Below are positions 8,274-15,917 of a DNA stretch of 64,000 bases, in pieces. A program made the position numbers and the translations under genes. Positions within the stretch are counted from its first letter, which is position 1, and each line of letters opens with the position of its first letter. The notes under the pieces are model-generated. The model saw only the letters and a program-made list of their open reading frames with translations, was not told the origin of the DNA and did no database searches. Where the stretch lies: contig NZ_JAVAMO010000010.1 in assembly GCF_030758345.1 (NCBI RefSeq), positions 94,839 to 158,838 of the forward strand, in the 5' to 3' direction. The stretch is from Ruegeria discodermiae (GTDB lineage: Bacteria; Pseudomonadota; Alphaproteobacteria; Rhodobacterales; Rhodobacteraceae).

Positions 8274-9593
8274 ATGCCCTACGAGAACCAGCGCGCTACT
8301 GGAGAATCGCTCATAGCTCTGCAACAGAGCGCTCTCTTTCAAGAATTCGCGGGACGGATCAGAGCGCCTGAAGTAGAAGCTGTAGATCCACTGCTGCCAA
8401 CAGACATTCCTCGATCAAGTTCAGAAATCAACCGGATCGTTGCGATTGACGGTTCACTTGTAACTGAGACCCTTAAGGATGGGTTTCCCGGCGCGGAAGC
8501 TAGTCTTGTGCAGCTAGCTTTGGTTTACGTCGACCTTCGGAAGCTCCAAACCAAAGCCGAAACCAAAATCATCCCACCACGCGCTTTTAATGAAATGGAT
8601 ACCGCGCATACTCTTCAGGCTGTCCTTCCGGGACGAAACGTAGTGCGAGAAGATGGTTTGCCTCCGCGAGACTACTTTCGAGCGTCAGTCTTCGAGGCTT
8701 TGCAAGGGAAGGTCGTTGCACATGGCCACGAAACACTGTTGGAAACTTACGAAATACTTGTTTCAGGTAGAGACACTCCATTCAAATGCCCGCATTGCGA
8801 TGCGCCGACCTTGCCTAGTACTGGACGGAGCACATGCAGTCATTGTGATGGAGAGCTTCTAAGCACCGATCAACTTAGATTTCACGAGCGCTTCAACGAA
8901 ACGGGCCCCAATGGAGAACCACATGGCGAAGTAATGCGCTTCTTGGAGATTGTGCTTCTTTTGAATGTGCTTCGATACTTCTTGAGTTCTGACGCAGCGA
9001 TTCGAGTACTGCCAGACATCGCTTTTGTACTCGATGGTCCGCTAGCGGCGTTTGGACAATTCGCATCTGTAGCGCCACGCGTGAAAGCTGAACTTCGGCG
9101 TATACATGAAGAGTGTGTTCGGCGAACTGGTCGAGGGCTACTTCTCTTTTCACTGATCAAGACTGGCCAATTTGTTGAGCACTTTGAGCAAATCGATTTT
9201 GATCGTGAGAAAGGACCGGGAAGATACTTCACCGAGCAAAGCGCTCTACTGCCCAGCATCAACTACATTCATCGAAACATAGTTTATCGCCCCAGCAACG
9301 CGAAGGAATGGGGCAAAGACACCTACTTTGGGCGCATGGTGCTCTATAAAAGTAAAACGGGACAAAAGATGGTGGTAAACACCCCAATGACCTCCGAACA
9401 AGCCGACGATTTGTCTGATGTCTCATTGGCTGCATACCCCAGACTAGGTGATGCCCTTACGATTGTTGATAGACTGTCTACTTATCTGTTTGAGGGAGGA
9501 TTTGTTCCGATAGTTCGAGCACATTCGCATGCTGCCATTCCTCTTAAATTGGGCGGTGAAATATTGAAGAGTCTGTTTGAAGAAGATGTTTGA
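8274..9593 (+). CDS. NurA-domain nuclease with inserted zinc ribbon
   Basis: A 439-residue protein with two hallmarks of the NurA RNase-H-like nuclease fold: INRIVAIDGS near the N-terminus (Asp59) and FVLDGPLAAFG (Asp254), both expected metal ligands. Between them is a four-cysteine zinc ribbon, CPHC at 172-175 and CSHC at 191, with ligands Cys172, Cys175, Cys188 and Cys191. NurA degrades DNA when driven by HerA. The C-terminus includes HSHAAIPLKL, which may be part of the nuclease fold. Spacing of 5 bp from herA and an 8-bp overlap with the methyltransferase gene show tight co-translation. The zinc ribbon is not part of archaeal NurA as I know it and may recognise DNA or a partner. Confidence 0.85.
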   Translation: MPYENQRATGESLIALQQSALFQEFAGRIRAPEVEAVDPLLPTDIPRSSSEINRIVAIDGSLVTETLKDGFPGAEASLVQLALVYVDLRKLQTKAETKIIPPRAFNEMDTAHTLQAVLPGRNVVREDGLPPRDYFRASVFEALQGKVVAHGHETLLETYEILVSGRDTPFKCPHCDAPTLPSTGRSTCSHCDGELLSTDQLRFHERFNETGPNGEPHGEVMRFLEIVLLLNVLRYFLSSDAAIRVLPDIAFVLDGPLAAFGQFASVAPRVKAELRRIHEECVRRTGRGLLLFSLIKTGQFVEHFEQIDFDREKGPGRYFTEQSALLPSINYIHRNIVYRPSNAKEWGKDTYFGRMVLYKSKTGQKMVVNTPMTSEQADDLSDVSLAAYPRLGDALTIVDRLSTYLFEGGFVPIVRAHSHAAIPLKLGGEILKSLFEEDV

Positions 9594-10731
9594 CGATCAA
9601 ATCGAAAATTGGCCTATCGGAACACCTCAAGGTCGGTGGGCGGGATTTGGACCCTACTATGCAATGTTCCCTGTCAAATTCGCGCGTCAGATTATCTCAG
9701 AATATAGTAGTGTAGGAGATACGGTCATTGATCCGTTTTGCGGGCGCGGTACCACAAACTATGTTTCCCAAATCCTAGGAAGAAACTCGTTTGGATGCGA
9801 GTTAAACCCCGTAGGATGGCTCTACGCCAAAGCCAAGACCAAACCCGCGCGCCAATTGGGTAGAGTGCTTCGAAGGATTGAAGAAACCGCGGAGGCGAAA
9901 TCTTCAGAAGACATTTGCCCGGCGAACGAGTTTCAGGAGTGGGCGTGGTGTCCTGAAGTGCTCGGTTTCATCAACAGTGCAAGGCGAAACCTGAATTGGC
10001 GATCATCCATTGTCGATAGAACCGTGGCTTCCCTGCTACTGGTCTACTTACACGCAAAGATTGGAGGTGGGCTTTCCAATCAAATGAGACAAAGCAAGTC
10101 TATGTCACCAGACTACGCAGTTCGCTGGTGGAAGGAACGAGATATGCGTCCGCCTCCACTAGATCCGTGCTTATTTCTTAAGTCTCGCGCCGAGTGGCGA
10201 TATGCCAAGGGCTTTAACACTGTGGTCGGGCGCAGCCGATTGTATTTTGGGGATGCTCGAGTCGGTTTGAAACGCTACGATGGCGATTTGGCTTCATTAG
10301 TCCTGACGTCTCCACCATACCTTGGAGTCACTAATTACCAGTACGACAACTGGATCCGCTTGTGGGCGTTGGGGGGACCTGAACTCCCGGACTGGAGCCA
10401 AAAACAGCGTTATGCCAACAAGGAGAAGTATGAAGCCCTAATCGGCGAAGTTTTTTCCGCTCTTGCCGGTAAATCACGCTCAGATGCTGTGATTGCAGTG
10501 AGGACAGATGCGCGCCAATTTACTCTGGAAACTACGGCATACGCCATGGATAGGGAGTGGCCACAACACCGTTTGTTCGGGCGTAGATCTAAAGCGGACA
10601 GGCCAACACAAACGACTCTATTCGGTGACAAATCCGAAAAGCCGGGAGAAATTGATTTAATTGCTCTACCAAAAACGAAAACTCCCCCTGCTGGCTTCAT
10701 AGACGTAGCTTCAGGCGTGGTTGTGTCCTAA
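9586..10731 (+). CDS. DNA methyltransferase (DPFCGRGTT ... TSPPY type)
   Basis: A 381-residue SAM-dependent DNA methyltransferase. Motif I is DPFCGRGTT (residues 49-57) and catalytic motif IV is TSPPY (241-245), the latter typical of N4-cytosine and some N6-adenine enzymes. Motif I precedes motif IV, with about 185 residues between them that may hold target recognition, unlike the common beta-class order. The start at ATG 9586 overlaps the NurA stop; a TTG nine bases upstream is less likely. The tail has the segment DRPTQTTLFGDKSEKP. In this operon it probably protects host DNA from the NurA-HerA nuclease, like the modification arm of a restriction system; this is inference from context. Confidence 0.87.
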   Translation: MFDDQIENWPIGTPQGRWAGFGPYYAMFPVKFARQIISEYSSVGDTVIDPFCGRGTTNYVSQILGRNSFGCELNPVGWLYAKAKTKPARQLGRVLRRIEETAEAKSSEDICPANEFQEWAWCPEVLGFINSARRNLNWRSSIVDRTVASLLLVYLHAKIGGGLSNQMRQSKSMSPDYAVRWWKERDMRPPPLDPCLFLKSRAEWRYAKGFNTVVGRSRLYFGDARVGLKRYDGDLASLVLTSPPYLGVTNYQYDNWIRLWALGGPELPDWSQKQRYANKEKYEALIGEVFSALAGKSRSDAVIAVRTDARQFTLETTAYAMDREWPQHRLFGRRSKADRPTQTTLFGDKSEKPGEIDLIALPKTKTPPAGFIDVASGVVVS

Positions 10732-10748
10732 AGGCATGGAATATTAAA

Positions 10749-11810
10749 ATGAGTGAATTTGAGATTGCGGCAACAAACTATCGCCCACTTCGCTATTCGC
10801 ATATCAAGATCAATCCCGGAGCTGACTATGTATTGACTGCTGACCCTTGGTCATACCTGCATAGCCAATTGTTGAAGGATCTAGATTCAAAACGCGGCAA
10901 GAACCGAGCAAACAAAGAAAGAGCCATCTTTTATCTTGGTCTTTCTCAAAATTTTTTTCGTGCGTCCGATGCTGCTGAGTTACCGGCCAAGGCTACATTG
11001 CTTTATTACGGTATGCTGAATCTGGTAAAAGTCTGGCTGTCGGTAATCGGAGTCGAGTTGGAGAAGACCATAGAACACCATGGTATCTCGCTACCACTTG
11101 GCAAGAAACACACCTTAGAAGTGTCCGGCACAGGAACAGGTTCAATTTCGATTTTTGCCGAGTTCGCAAAAGCACTGAGAACGCCGGTGGCAGCGAAGGA
11201 AGTCTTTTCTTTAGAAGATGTTATCTGCCGGGTTCCCGAGCTGCATTCGACTCGAAAGAGCCTTGTGCCAGACGAAAAACAGCAATTCTTAAGCATCAAC
11301 ATTAGCTTTTTGACCGACGCTGCGCACAAGAAACTCCTGACCTGTATGAGCTACGACAAAAAGCTAGAAGGTTTAGTTCAGTATGCAAAAATTCTTTCAG
11401 GTGCGAGGAAAGGGTATTTCCAAGATCCTGAAAATAAGGACGGCAAAGTTCTTCTCAAGAGTAAAACTGTCCGTACACCTGCCAACTGGAAAAACCTCAC
11501 CAGAGTCTACAATACTATTCTGGATGAATATGATGAGTTCAATATATGTTCGATCCTCACACGTTCCGGATATCAATATTATCTCGATCTAAAGCCGGGT
11601 AAGTATCACCATCTTTGCTACACACTGATGCTAATGTACTACCTAGGTACTGCTGCGAGATACAGGCCATCGGCAGTTAAACAAATACTAGAAGGCGACT
11701 TGAGGCAGTCGGTGACCGAAGCTTGTGCGATCTGTCCAAGACAATTCCAATACCAACTAGCAAGCCGAATTACCAACTCTCTTTGTGTAATTCCTTACGC
11801 CAGAATTTAA
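10749..11810 (+). CDS. YaaC-like protein
   Basis: A 353-residue protein that resembles the YaaC family: ADPWSYLHSQLL near residue 30, a helical stretch RAIFYLGLSQNFFRASDAA, then LPAKATLLYYGMLNLVKVWL and a later EHHGISLPLG. YaaC proteins have no established biochemical function. No transmembrane segment or known nuclease motif is visible. It starts 17 bp after the methyltransferase and is followed by a clear terminator, so it is the last gene of the four-gene island operon. Its steady association here suggests a role in the same defence-like system, perhaps as sensor or effector. Confidence 0.7.
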   Translation: MSEFEIAATNYRPLRYSHIKINPGADYVLTADPWSYLHSQLLKDLDSKRGKNRANKERAIFYLGLSQNFFRASDAAELPAKATLLYYGMLNLVKVWLSVIGVELEKTIEHHGISLPLGKKHTLEVSGTGTGSISIFAEFAKALRTPVAAKEVFSLEDVICRVPELHSTRKSLVPDEKQQFLSINISFLTDAAHKKLLTCMSYDKKLEGLVQYAKILSGARKGYFQDPENKDGKVLLKSKTVRTPANWKNLTRVYNTILDEYDEFNICSILTRSGYQYYLDLKPGKYHHLCYTLMLMYYLGTAARYRPSAVKQILEGDLRQSVTEACAICPRQFQYQLASRITNSLCVIPYARI

Positions 11811-11831
11811 AGGCATTGGCCTTTGACAAGT

Positions 11832-11856
11832 CACCTAATTTTAGGTGGTCTTTTTT
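11832..11856 (+). terminator. Rho-independent terminator of the island operon
   Basis: CACCTAA (11832-11838) and TTAGGTG (11841-11847) form a perfect short stem, followed by GTC and a run of six T. It lies 20 bp after the YaaC stop. Confidence 0.85.
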
Positions 11857-11921
11857 CCTAGTTTCTGTTTCCAAATTGGGGTTGCGAAACCAACAATTCG
11901 CCTGTTTCTCGCTGAGGTGTT

Positions 11922-12494
11922 TTACGCGTTTCTCCCGCTGAGATAACGATAAACCGAAGAACGAGCGATACCCAGTTGCTTAGCGATGGCGCTGGGTGAC
12001 TTGCCCTCTCGGCTCAGTTTTGCAATTTGTTTTGCATCAATTGATGCAGGCCGGCCCCTAAACGGGCTGCCGACACCCTTGGCTAGTGCAGCATCAATTC
12101 CTTCGCGCTGTCTTTCTGCTCGAATAGACGCTTCAAACTCACCGAATGCTGCCAAGATTGTAAAAAACAGTTTTCCTGCTGCGCTCGTCGTATCGATGGG
12201 CTGTTCAATAACCTTCAGATGCACGCCTTTGTCATCTAGCGTCTCTGCTATTTGCAGTAGATCTCGCGTTGAACGAGCCAATCTATCTAACCGTGTACAA
12301 ACTACCGTATCACCTTTTCGAATGCCGCGTTGCAACATGTCTGCAAGCGCCGTTCTATCTTTGCGGGATGTGCCAGAGACTTGTTCCGCGTAAAGGTGCT
12401 CCAGTTTCACACCAGCGCGCGTAAGCGCGATTCTTTGCAGTTCAAACGACTGAGACCGCGATGATGTTCTTGCGTATCCAATGAGTTCACCCAT
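11922..12494 (-). CDS. Serine recombinase, resolvase/invertase family
   Basis: A 190-residue small serine recombinase. The N-terminal catalytic domain begins GELIGYARTSSRSQSFELQ, with Arg9 and the nucleophile Ser11, and continues with CTRLDRLARSTRDLL, the conserved arginine-rich motif. The LFFTILAAFGEFEASIRAER stretch is the dimer E-helix, and the C-terminus (GKSPSAIAKQLGIARSSVYRYL) is a helix-turn-helix that binds DNA. It is convergent with the four-gene operon and close to the right border of the AT-rich region. Directly upstream of its start lies a set of TGTCC-type subsites matching a res site, so resolution of cointegrates or dimers is more likely than inversion. Confidence 0.93.
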   Translation of the reverse strand: MGELIGYARTSSRSQSFELQRIALTRAGVKLEHLYAEQVSGTSRKDRTALADMLQRGIRKGDTVVCTRLDRLARSTRDLLQIAETLDDKGVHLKVIEQPIDTTSAAGKLFFTILAAFGEFEASIRAERQREGIDAALAKGVGSPFRGRPASIDAKQIAKLSREGKSPSAIAKQLGIARSSVYRYLSGRNA

Positions 12495-12507
12495 TTCCTT
12501 AGCCTCA

Positions 12508-12622
12508 TGTCCAAATTGACTGTCCTATAAATCACTGGTGTCCGATAAATGATTCGGCAAGTCTAATAGGACACATTTGGAGGGGTTTTCCTTGTCCGTT
12601 TAGAGTATACTCAAAACGGATA
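12508..12622. promoter_or_regulatory. Putative res site for the adjacent resolvase
   Basis: Five half-sites of the form TGTCC(t/g)ATAAAT occur upstream of the resolvase start: 12508-12519, 12521-12532, 12539-12550, the inverted 12563-12573, and 12593-12604 as the left half of site I. Site I (12593-12622) is a near-perfect 30-bp palindrome centred on GTATAC, fitting a crossover site with a central AT. The half-sites resemble the Tn3/gamma-delta res consensus TGTCYGATAATT. Placement (accessory sites next to the gene, crossover site distal) also matches Tn3-type tnpR-res organisation. Confidence 0.75.
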
Positions 12623-12903
12623 CCATGATGTCTTGTGCTGCACTGATCCCTTTGGGCACCTGTCGTATCTTGTTGCCACGCGCCACCCATCCTTGAGCCT
12701 GTCGAGCATGATCCCGATCCGGTTGATCATCGTCTATAACCGGGTAGTTGAGGGCATGAGTAAGAGTGAGGGCGCGCCTGCCAGTTTCGAGAATGGGTGG
12801 AACCAATTGAGCCCTTGTCCAATTGAGCGCTCCGCGTATGGTCGCCTTACAGGAAGCCGCTATCGCCCGGGGCCGGGTGTCGGGGTGGCGGTGCAGTGAA
12901 TGA
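12623..12903. other. Right border region, no gene seen
   Basis: About 280 bases between the res site and ytoQ in which GC content returns to backbone level. A 10-bp direct repeat CCAATTGAGC occurs twice near 12803-12830. No convincing gene, terminal inverted repeat or tRNA-derived attachment site is visible. Confidence 0.5.
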
Positions 12904-12914
12904 AGGAGCACACC

Positions 12915-13364
12915 ATGGGCCTGACCGTCTACCTCTCTGGCGAGATTCATACCGACTGGCGCGAGCAGATCATCGAAGGGGCCTATGGGCTGGATGTGCA
13001 TTTTGCCAGCCCGGTCACCGATCACGCGGCCTCGGATGATTGCGGCGTTGCAATCCTGGGTGAGGAGCCGAACAAATACTGGCATGACCACAAGGGCGCG
13101 ATGGTCAACGCGATCCGGACCCGCAAGGGTATTTCTGACGCTGATGTGGTCGTCGTGCGATTTGGCGAGAAGTACAAACAGTGGAACGCGGCCTTCGATG
13201 CGGGCTATGCCGCTGCACTGGGCAAGTCGATCATCGTTCTGAACCCGCCCGAGCATCAGCACGCCCTGAAGGAGGTCCATGCCGCCGCGCTGGCCGTCGC
13301 CGAAGAACCAGCGCAAGTGGTTGAAATCCTGCGCTATGTGCTGACCGGAAAGCTGCCGGGCTAG
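12915..13364 (+). CDS. ytoQ: YtoQ family protein
   Basis: A 149-residue protein matching the YtoQ family from its first residues, GLTVYLSGEIHTDWREQI, with FASPVTDHAASDD and VVVVRFGEKYKQWNAAFDAG further on. It looks like a nucleoside 2-deoxyribosyltransferase-related Rossmann-like fold, but no activity has been established for YtoQ as far as I know. I chose ATG 12915, seven bases after an AGGAG box; the ATG at 12900 lies within that box. It is a single backbone gene, followed 78 bp later by a GMC oxidoreductase. Confidence 0.88.
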   Translation: MGLTVYLSGEIHTDWREQIIEGAYGLDVHFASPVTDHAASDDCGVAILGEEPNKYWHDHKGAMVNAIRTRKGISDADVVVVRFGEKYKQWNAAFDAGYAAALGKSIIVLNPPEHQHALKEVHAAALAVAEEPAQVVEILRYVLTGKLPG

Positions 13365-13442
13365 GTGGCGTAACGTCACCCTTCCGGCCCGGTGTCATGC
13401 GCCTCACCATATTGCTAGCGTCCCTCTCAGGAGGAGCATCGC

Positions 13443-15062
13443 ATGGCATATGATTACGTGATTGTTGGGGGTGGTTCGGCGGGTTGTGTGATGGCCGCGC
13501 GGCTCAGCGAGGACCCGAGTGTCTCGGTTTGCCTGCTGGAAGCCGGCGGTGAGGGCAGGGATATCGCGATCCGCGCACCTGCTATGGTGGCGGCGATGGT
13601 TTCGGGACGGCCCAAGATCAACAACTGGGCCTTTCACACCGAACCCCAGCCCGAACTGAACGGGCGGCGCGGGTTCCAGCCGCGCGGGCGTGCGCAGGGT
13701 GGGTCCTCGGCGATCAATGCCATGCTTTATGTGCGCGGTCATCCGGGCGATTATGACGAATGGGCTGATCTGGGCTGTGAGGGCTGGGACTGGCAGAGTG
13801 TGCTGCCCTATTTTCAGAAGTCCGAGCGCAATCAGCTTGGCGGTGACGTGCTGCATGGCAGCGACGGACCGTTGCAGGTGGCAAACCAGTCCGAGCCGCG
13901 CGCGATCACCCGGGCCTTTGTCAAGGCGGCGACGCAGGTGCAGATCCGTGAGACAGATGATTTCAACGGGGTCGAGCAGGAGGGGGCGGGCCTCTACCAG
14001 GTCACGCAATATCATGAGGGGCAGAAGCGCGGCGAGCGCTGTTCGGAGGCGGCGGCTTATCTGCACCCGGTTCTGAGCCGCCCCAACCTGACGGTGATCA
14101 CCCGCGCCACCGCGCGTCGCATCCGCTTTGACGGCGGTCGGGCGACCGGTGTGGAATATGCAAAGCGCGGTCAGGTTGCCATGGCTGAGGCGAGGTGCGA
14201 GGTTATCCTGTCCGCCGGAACCTTTGGCTCACCGCAACTGCTGCTGCTGTCCGGCGTTGGTCCGCGTGAAGAGTTGGCGGCCCACGGGATTGAGCCGGTT
14301 GTGGAAAGCCCGGGTGTCGGTCGGAACCTGCAGGATCACCTGGACTACATCATCAGCTACCACTCGAAACGCAAAGATGTGGTGGGGCTGAACCCGCGCG
14401 GACTTTTTGACCTTGCCCGGGCCGGGTTGCAGTGGCGCAAGGAGGGCAGTGGCATGTTCGCGTCGCCCTTTGCCGAGGGCGGCGCCTTCTTCAAGTCGCG
14501 CCCGGATGTCACTCGCCCCGATCTGCAACTGCATTTCGTCGTGGGGATCGTGGATGAGCACATGCGCAAGATTCACCTGCAGCATGGCTATTCCTGCCAT
14601 GTCTGTGTGCTGCGCCCCGAAAGCCGGGGCCATGTGGGTCTGTGCTCGACCAACCCCAAGGCAGCGCCGCGTATCGACCCCGCCTTCCTGAGCGACCGGC
14701 GCGATCTGGATCTGATGATCGCGGGCGCAAAACGGATGGAGGCATTGTTGACCGCGCCGCCACTCGACCCGTGGCGTGGCAAGCGGCTCTATTCGCATGA
14801 CGGCTCGGATGCGGCTTACGAGGCGGATATTCGTGCCCGTGCCGACACGATTTATCACCCGGTCGGCACCTGCAAGATGGGAAATGACGATATGGCCGTG
14901 GTCGACCCGCAGGCGCGCCTGCGCGGTTGTGAGGGGTTGCGGGTGGTCGACGCCTCGGTGATGCCACGCCTGATCGGGGGCAACACCAATGCGCCTACCA
15001 TCATGATCGCCGAAAAGATAGCCGGGGGGATGAAGGCTGAGATCAGTCGCGCGGCGGCGTGA
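13443..15062 (+). CDS. GMC family oxidoreductase (choline/alcohol dehydrogenase type)
   Basis: A 539-residue flavoprotein of the glucose-methanol-choline family. The N-terminal ADP-binding motif is [17 protein letters not shown], the GMC signature is [19 protein letters not shown], and the C-terminal active-site region has [12 protein letters not shown] and [14 protein letters not shown]. These enzymes oxidise primary alcohols with FAD; the substrate could be choline-like or an aliphatic alcohol, and no bet genes are adjacent. An AGGAGG-type box lies nine bases before the ATG. Its 3' end overlaps the convergent glutathione transferase gene by 20 bp. Confidence 0.93.
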   Translation: MAYDYVIVGGGSAGCVMAARLSEDPSVSVCLLEAGGEGRDIAIRAPAMVAAMVSGRPKINNWAFHTEPQPELNGRRGFQPRGRAQGGSSAINAMLYVRGHPGDYDEWADLGCEGWDWQSVLPYFQKSERNQLGGDVLHGSDGPLQVANQSEPRAITRAFVKAATQVQIRETDDFNGVEQEGAGLYQVTQYHEGQKRGERCSEAAAYLHPVLSRPNLTVITRATARRIRFDGGRATGVEYAKRGQVAMAEARCEVILSAGTFGSPQLLLLSGVGPREELAAHGIEPVVESPGVGRNLQDHLDYIISYHSKRKDVVGLNPRGLFDLARAGLQWRKEGSGMFASPFAEGGAFFKSRPDVTRPDLQLHFVVGIVDEHMRKIHLQHGYSCHVCVLRPESRGHVGLCSTNPKAAPRIDPAFLSDRRDLDLMIAGAKRMEALLTAPPLDPWRGKRLYSHDGSDAAYEADIRARADTIYHPVGTCKMGNDDMAVVDPQARLRGCEGLRVVDASVMPRLIGGNTNAPTIMIAEKIAGGMKAEISRAAA

Positions 15063-15741
15063 CCAGGCCTTTCTGCACGGCGGGACGTTCCAGGAAGCGA
15101 TCGAGGTAGGCGACCACATTCTTGTTGGTATGCCAGCCCACAATTTCCTGCGCGCCGTAGAACTCCAATCCGCGCAGCCAGGGCGCGATGGCGATATCCG
15201 CGATTGAATAGTCGCCAGCGATCCACTCGCGTCCCTCCAGCTGCTTGTCCACCACCGCCAGCAGGCGCATGGCCTCGGCGATATAGCGCTCGCGCGGGCG
15301 CGGGTCCTCAATCTCGGCGCCAGCGAACTTGTGGAAGAAGCCAAGCTGCCCGAACATCGGCCCGATGCCGCCCATCTGGAACATCAGCCATTGGGTGATC
15401 TGCGCTTTCTCGCCTGCGGTTCTGCCGATCAGCTTGCCGGTCTTCTCGCCGAGATAAAGCAGAATCGCGCCGCTTTCAAAAAGTTGCAGCGGTTCCCCAT
15501 CCGGTCCATTGGGGTCAATGATCGCGGGAATCTTGTTGTTTGGATTCAGCGACAGGAATTCGGGGCTTTTGACATCGGCATCCGCCAGCGTGACCTTGTG
15601 CGCCTCATAAGGCAGGCCGGTCTCTTCCAGCATGATCGAGGCTTTGACGCCATTCGGCGTGGGAAAGGAATAGAGCTGCAGGATATCGGGGTTCTGCGGC
15701 GGCCATTTCCGGGTGATCGGAAAAGAGGAAAGATCGGGCAT
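15043..15741 (-). CDS. Glutathione S-transferase family protein
   Basis: A 232-residue GST. The N-terminal thioredoxin-like domain has [18 protein letters not shown] and NPNNKIPAI followed by [14 protein letters not shown], the glutathione-binding ESxAI motif. The C-terminal helical domain has the N-capping motif [13 protein letters not shown]. It resembles the YfcG/Ure2p-like branch, which often acts as a disulphide-bond reductase or conjugating enzyme. It is convergent with the GMC oxidoreductase and their 3' ends overlap. Confidence 0.92.
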   Translation of the reverse strand: MPDLSSFPITRKWPPQNPDILQLYSFPTPNGVKASIMLEETGLPYEAHKVTLADADVKSPEFLSLNPNNKIPAIIDPNGPDGEPLQLFESGAILLYLGEKTGKLIGRTAGEKAQITQWLMFQMGGIGPMFGQLGFFHKFAGAEIEDPRPRERYIAEAMRLLAVVDKQLEGREWIAGDYSIADIAIAPWLRGLEFYGAQEIVGWHTNKNVVAYLDRFLERPAVQKGLVTPPRD

Positions 15742-15917
15742 GGGTCACTCCGTTATGTTCCATGTTGCTAACATATGGGCGCGGCGCGGAGGGAACAGCC
15801 CAAACCTGGCCAATCTAAGGCACAGAGAATGTGTATGAGCGAACAGTCGACTGCGACTTGCAGGAAGGCGCAAGGTCGCGTTTCGCCCGCATGGCGCAGG
15901 CTTTGGAAATCACCCTG

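Noticed and set aside
12640..12660. Short match GGGCACC near the right border as a second tRNA-Phe attachment site
   Set aside because: Only seven bases agree with the tRNA 3' end, well within chance; a real attachment site would be expected to share a longer stretch.
12803..12830. Direct repeat CCAATTGAGC twice as a transposon end or iteron
   Set aside because: Only two 10-bp copies, no inverted partner at the left border, and no associated gene; chance or local duplication is as likely.
12900..12914. Earlier start of ytoQ at ATG 12900
   Set aside because: The codon lies in the ribosome binding site of the ATG at 12915, which also begins exactly at the family N-terminus.
12600..13379. Long minus-strand reading frame opposite ytoQ
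   Set aside because: It lies antisense to the recognisable YtoQ gene and across the crossover palindrome, with no family features; it is a by-product of high GC.
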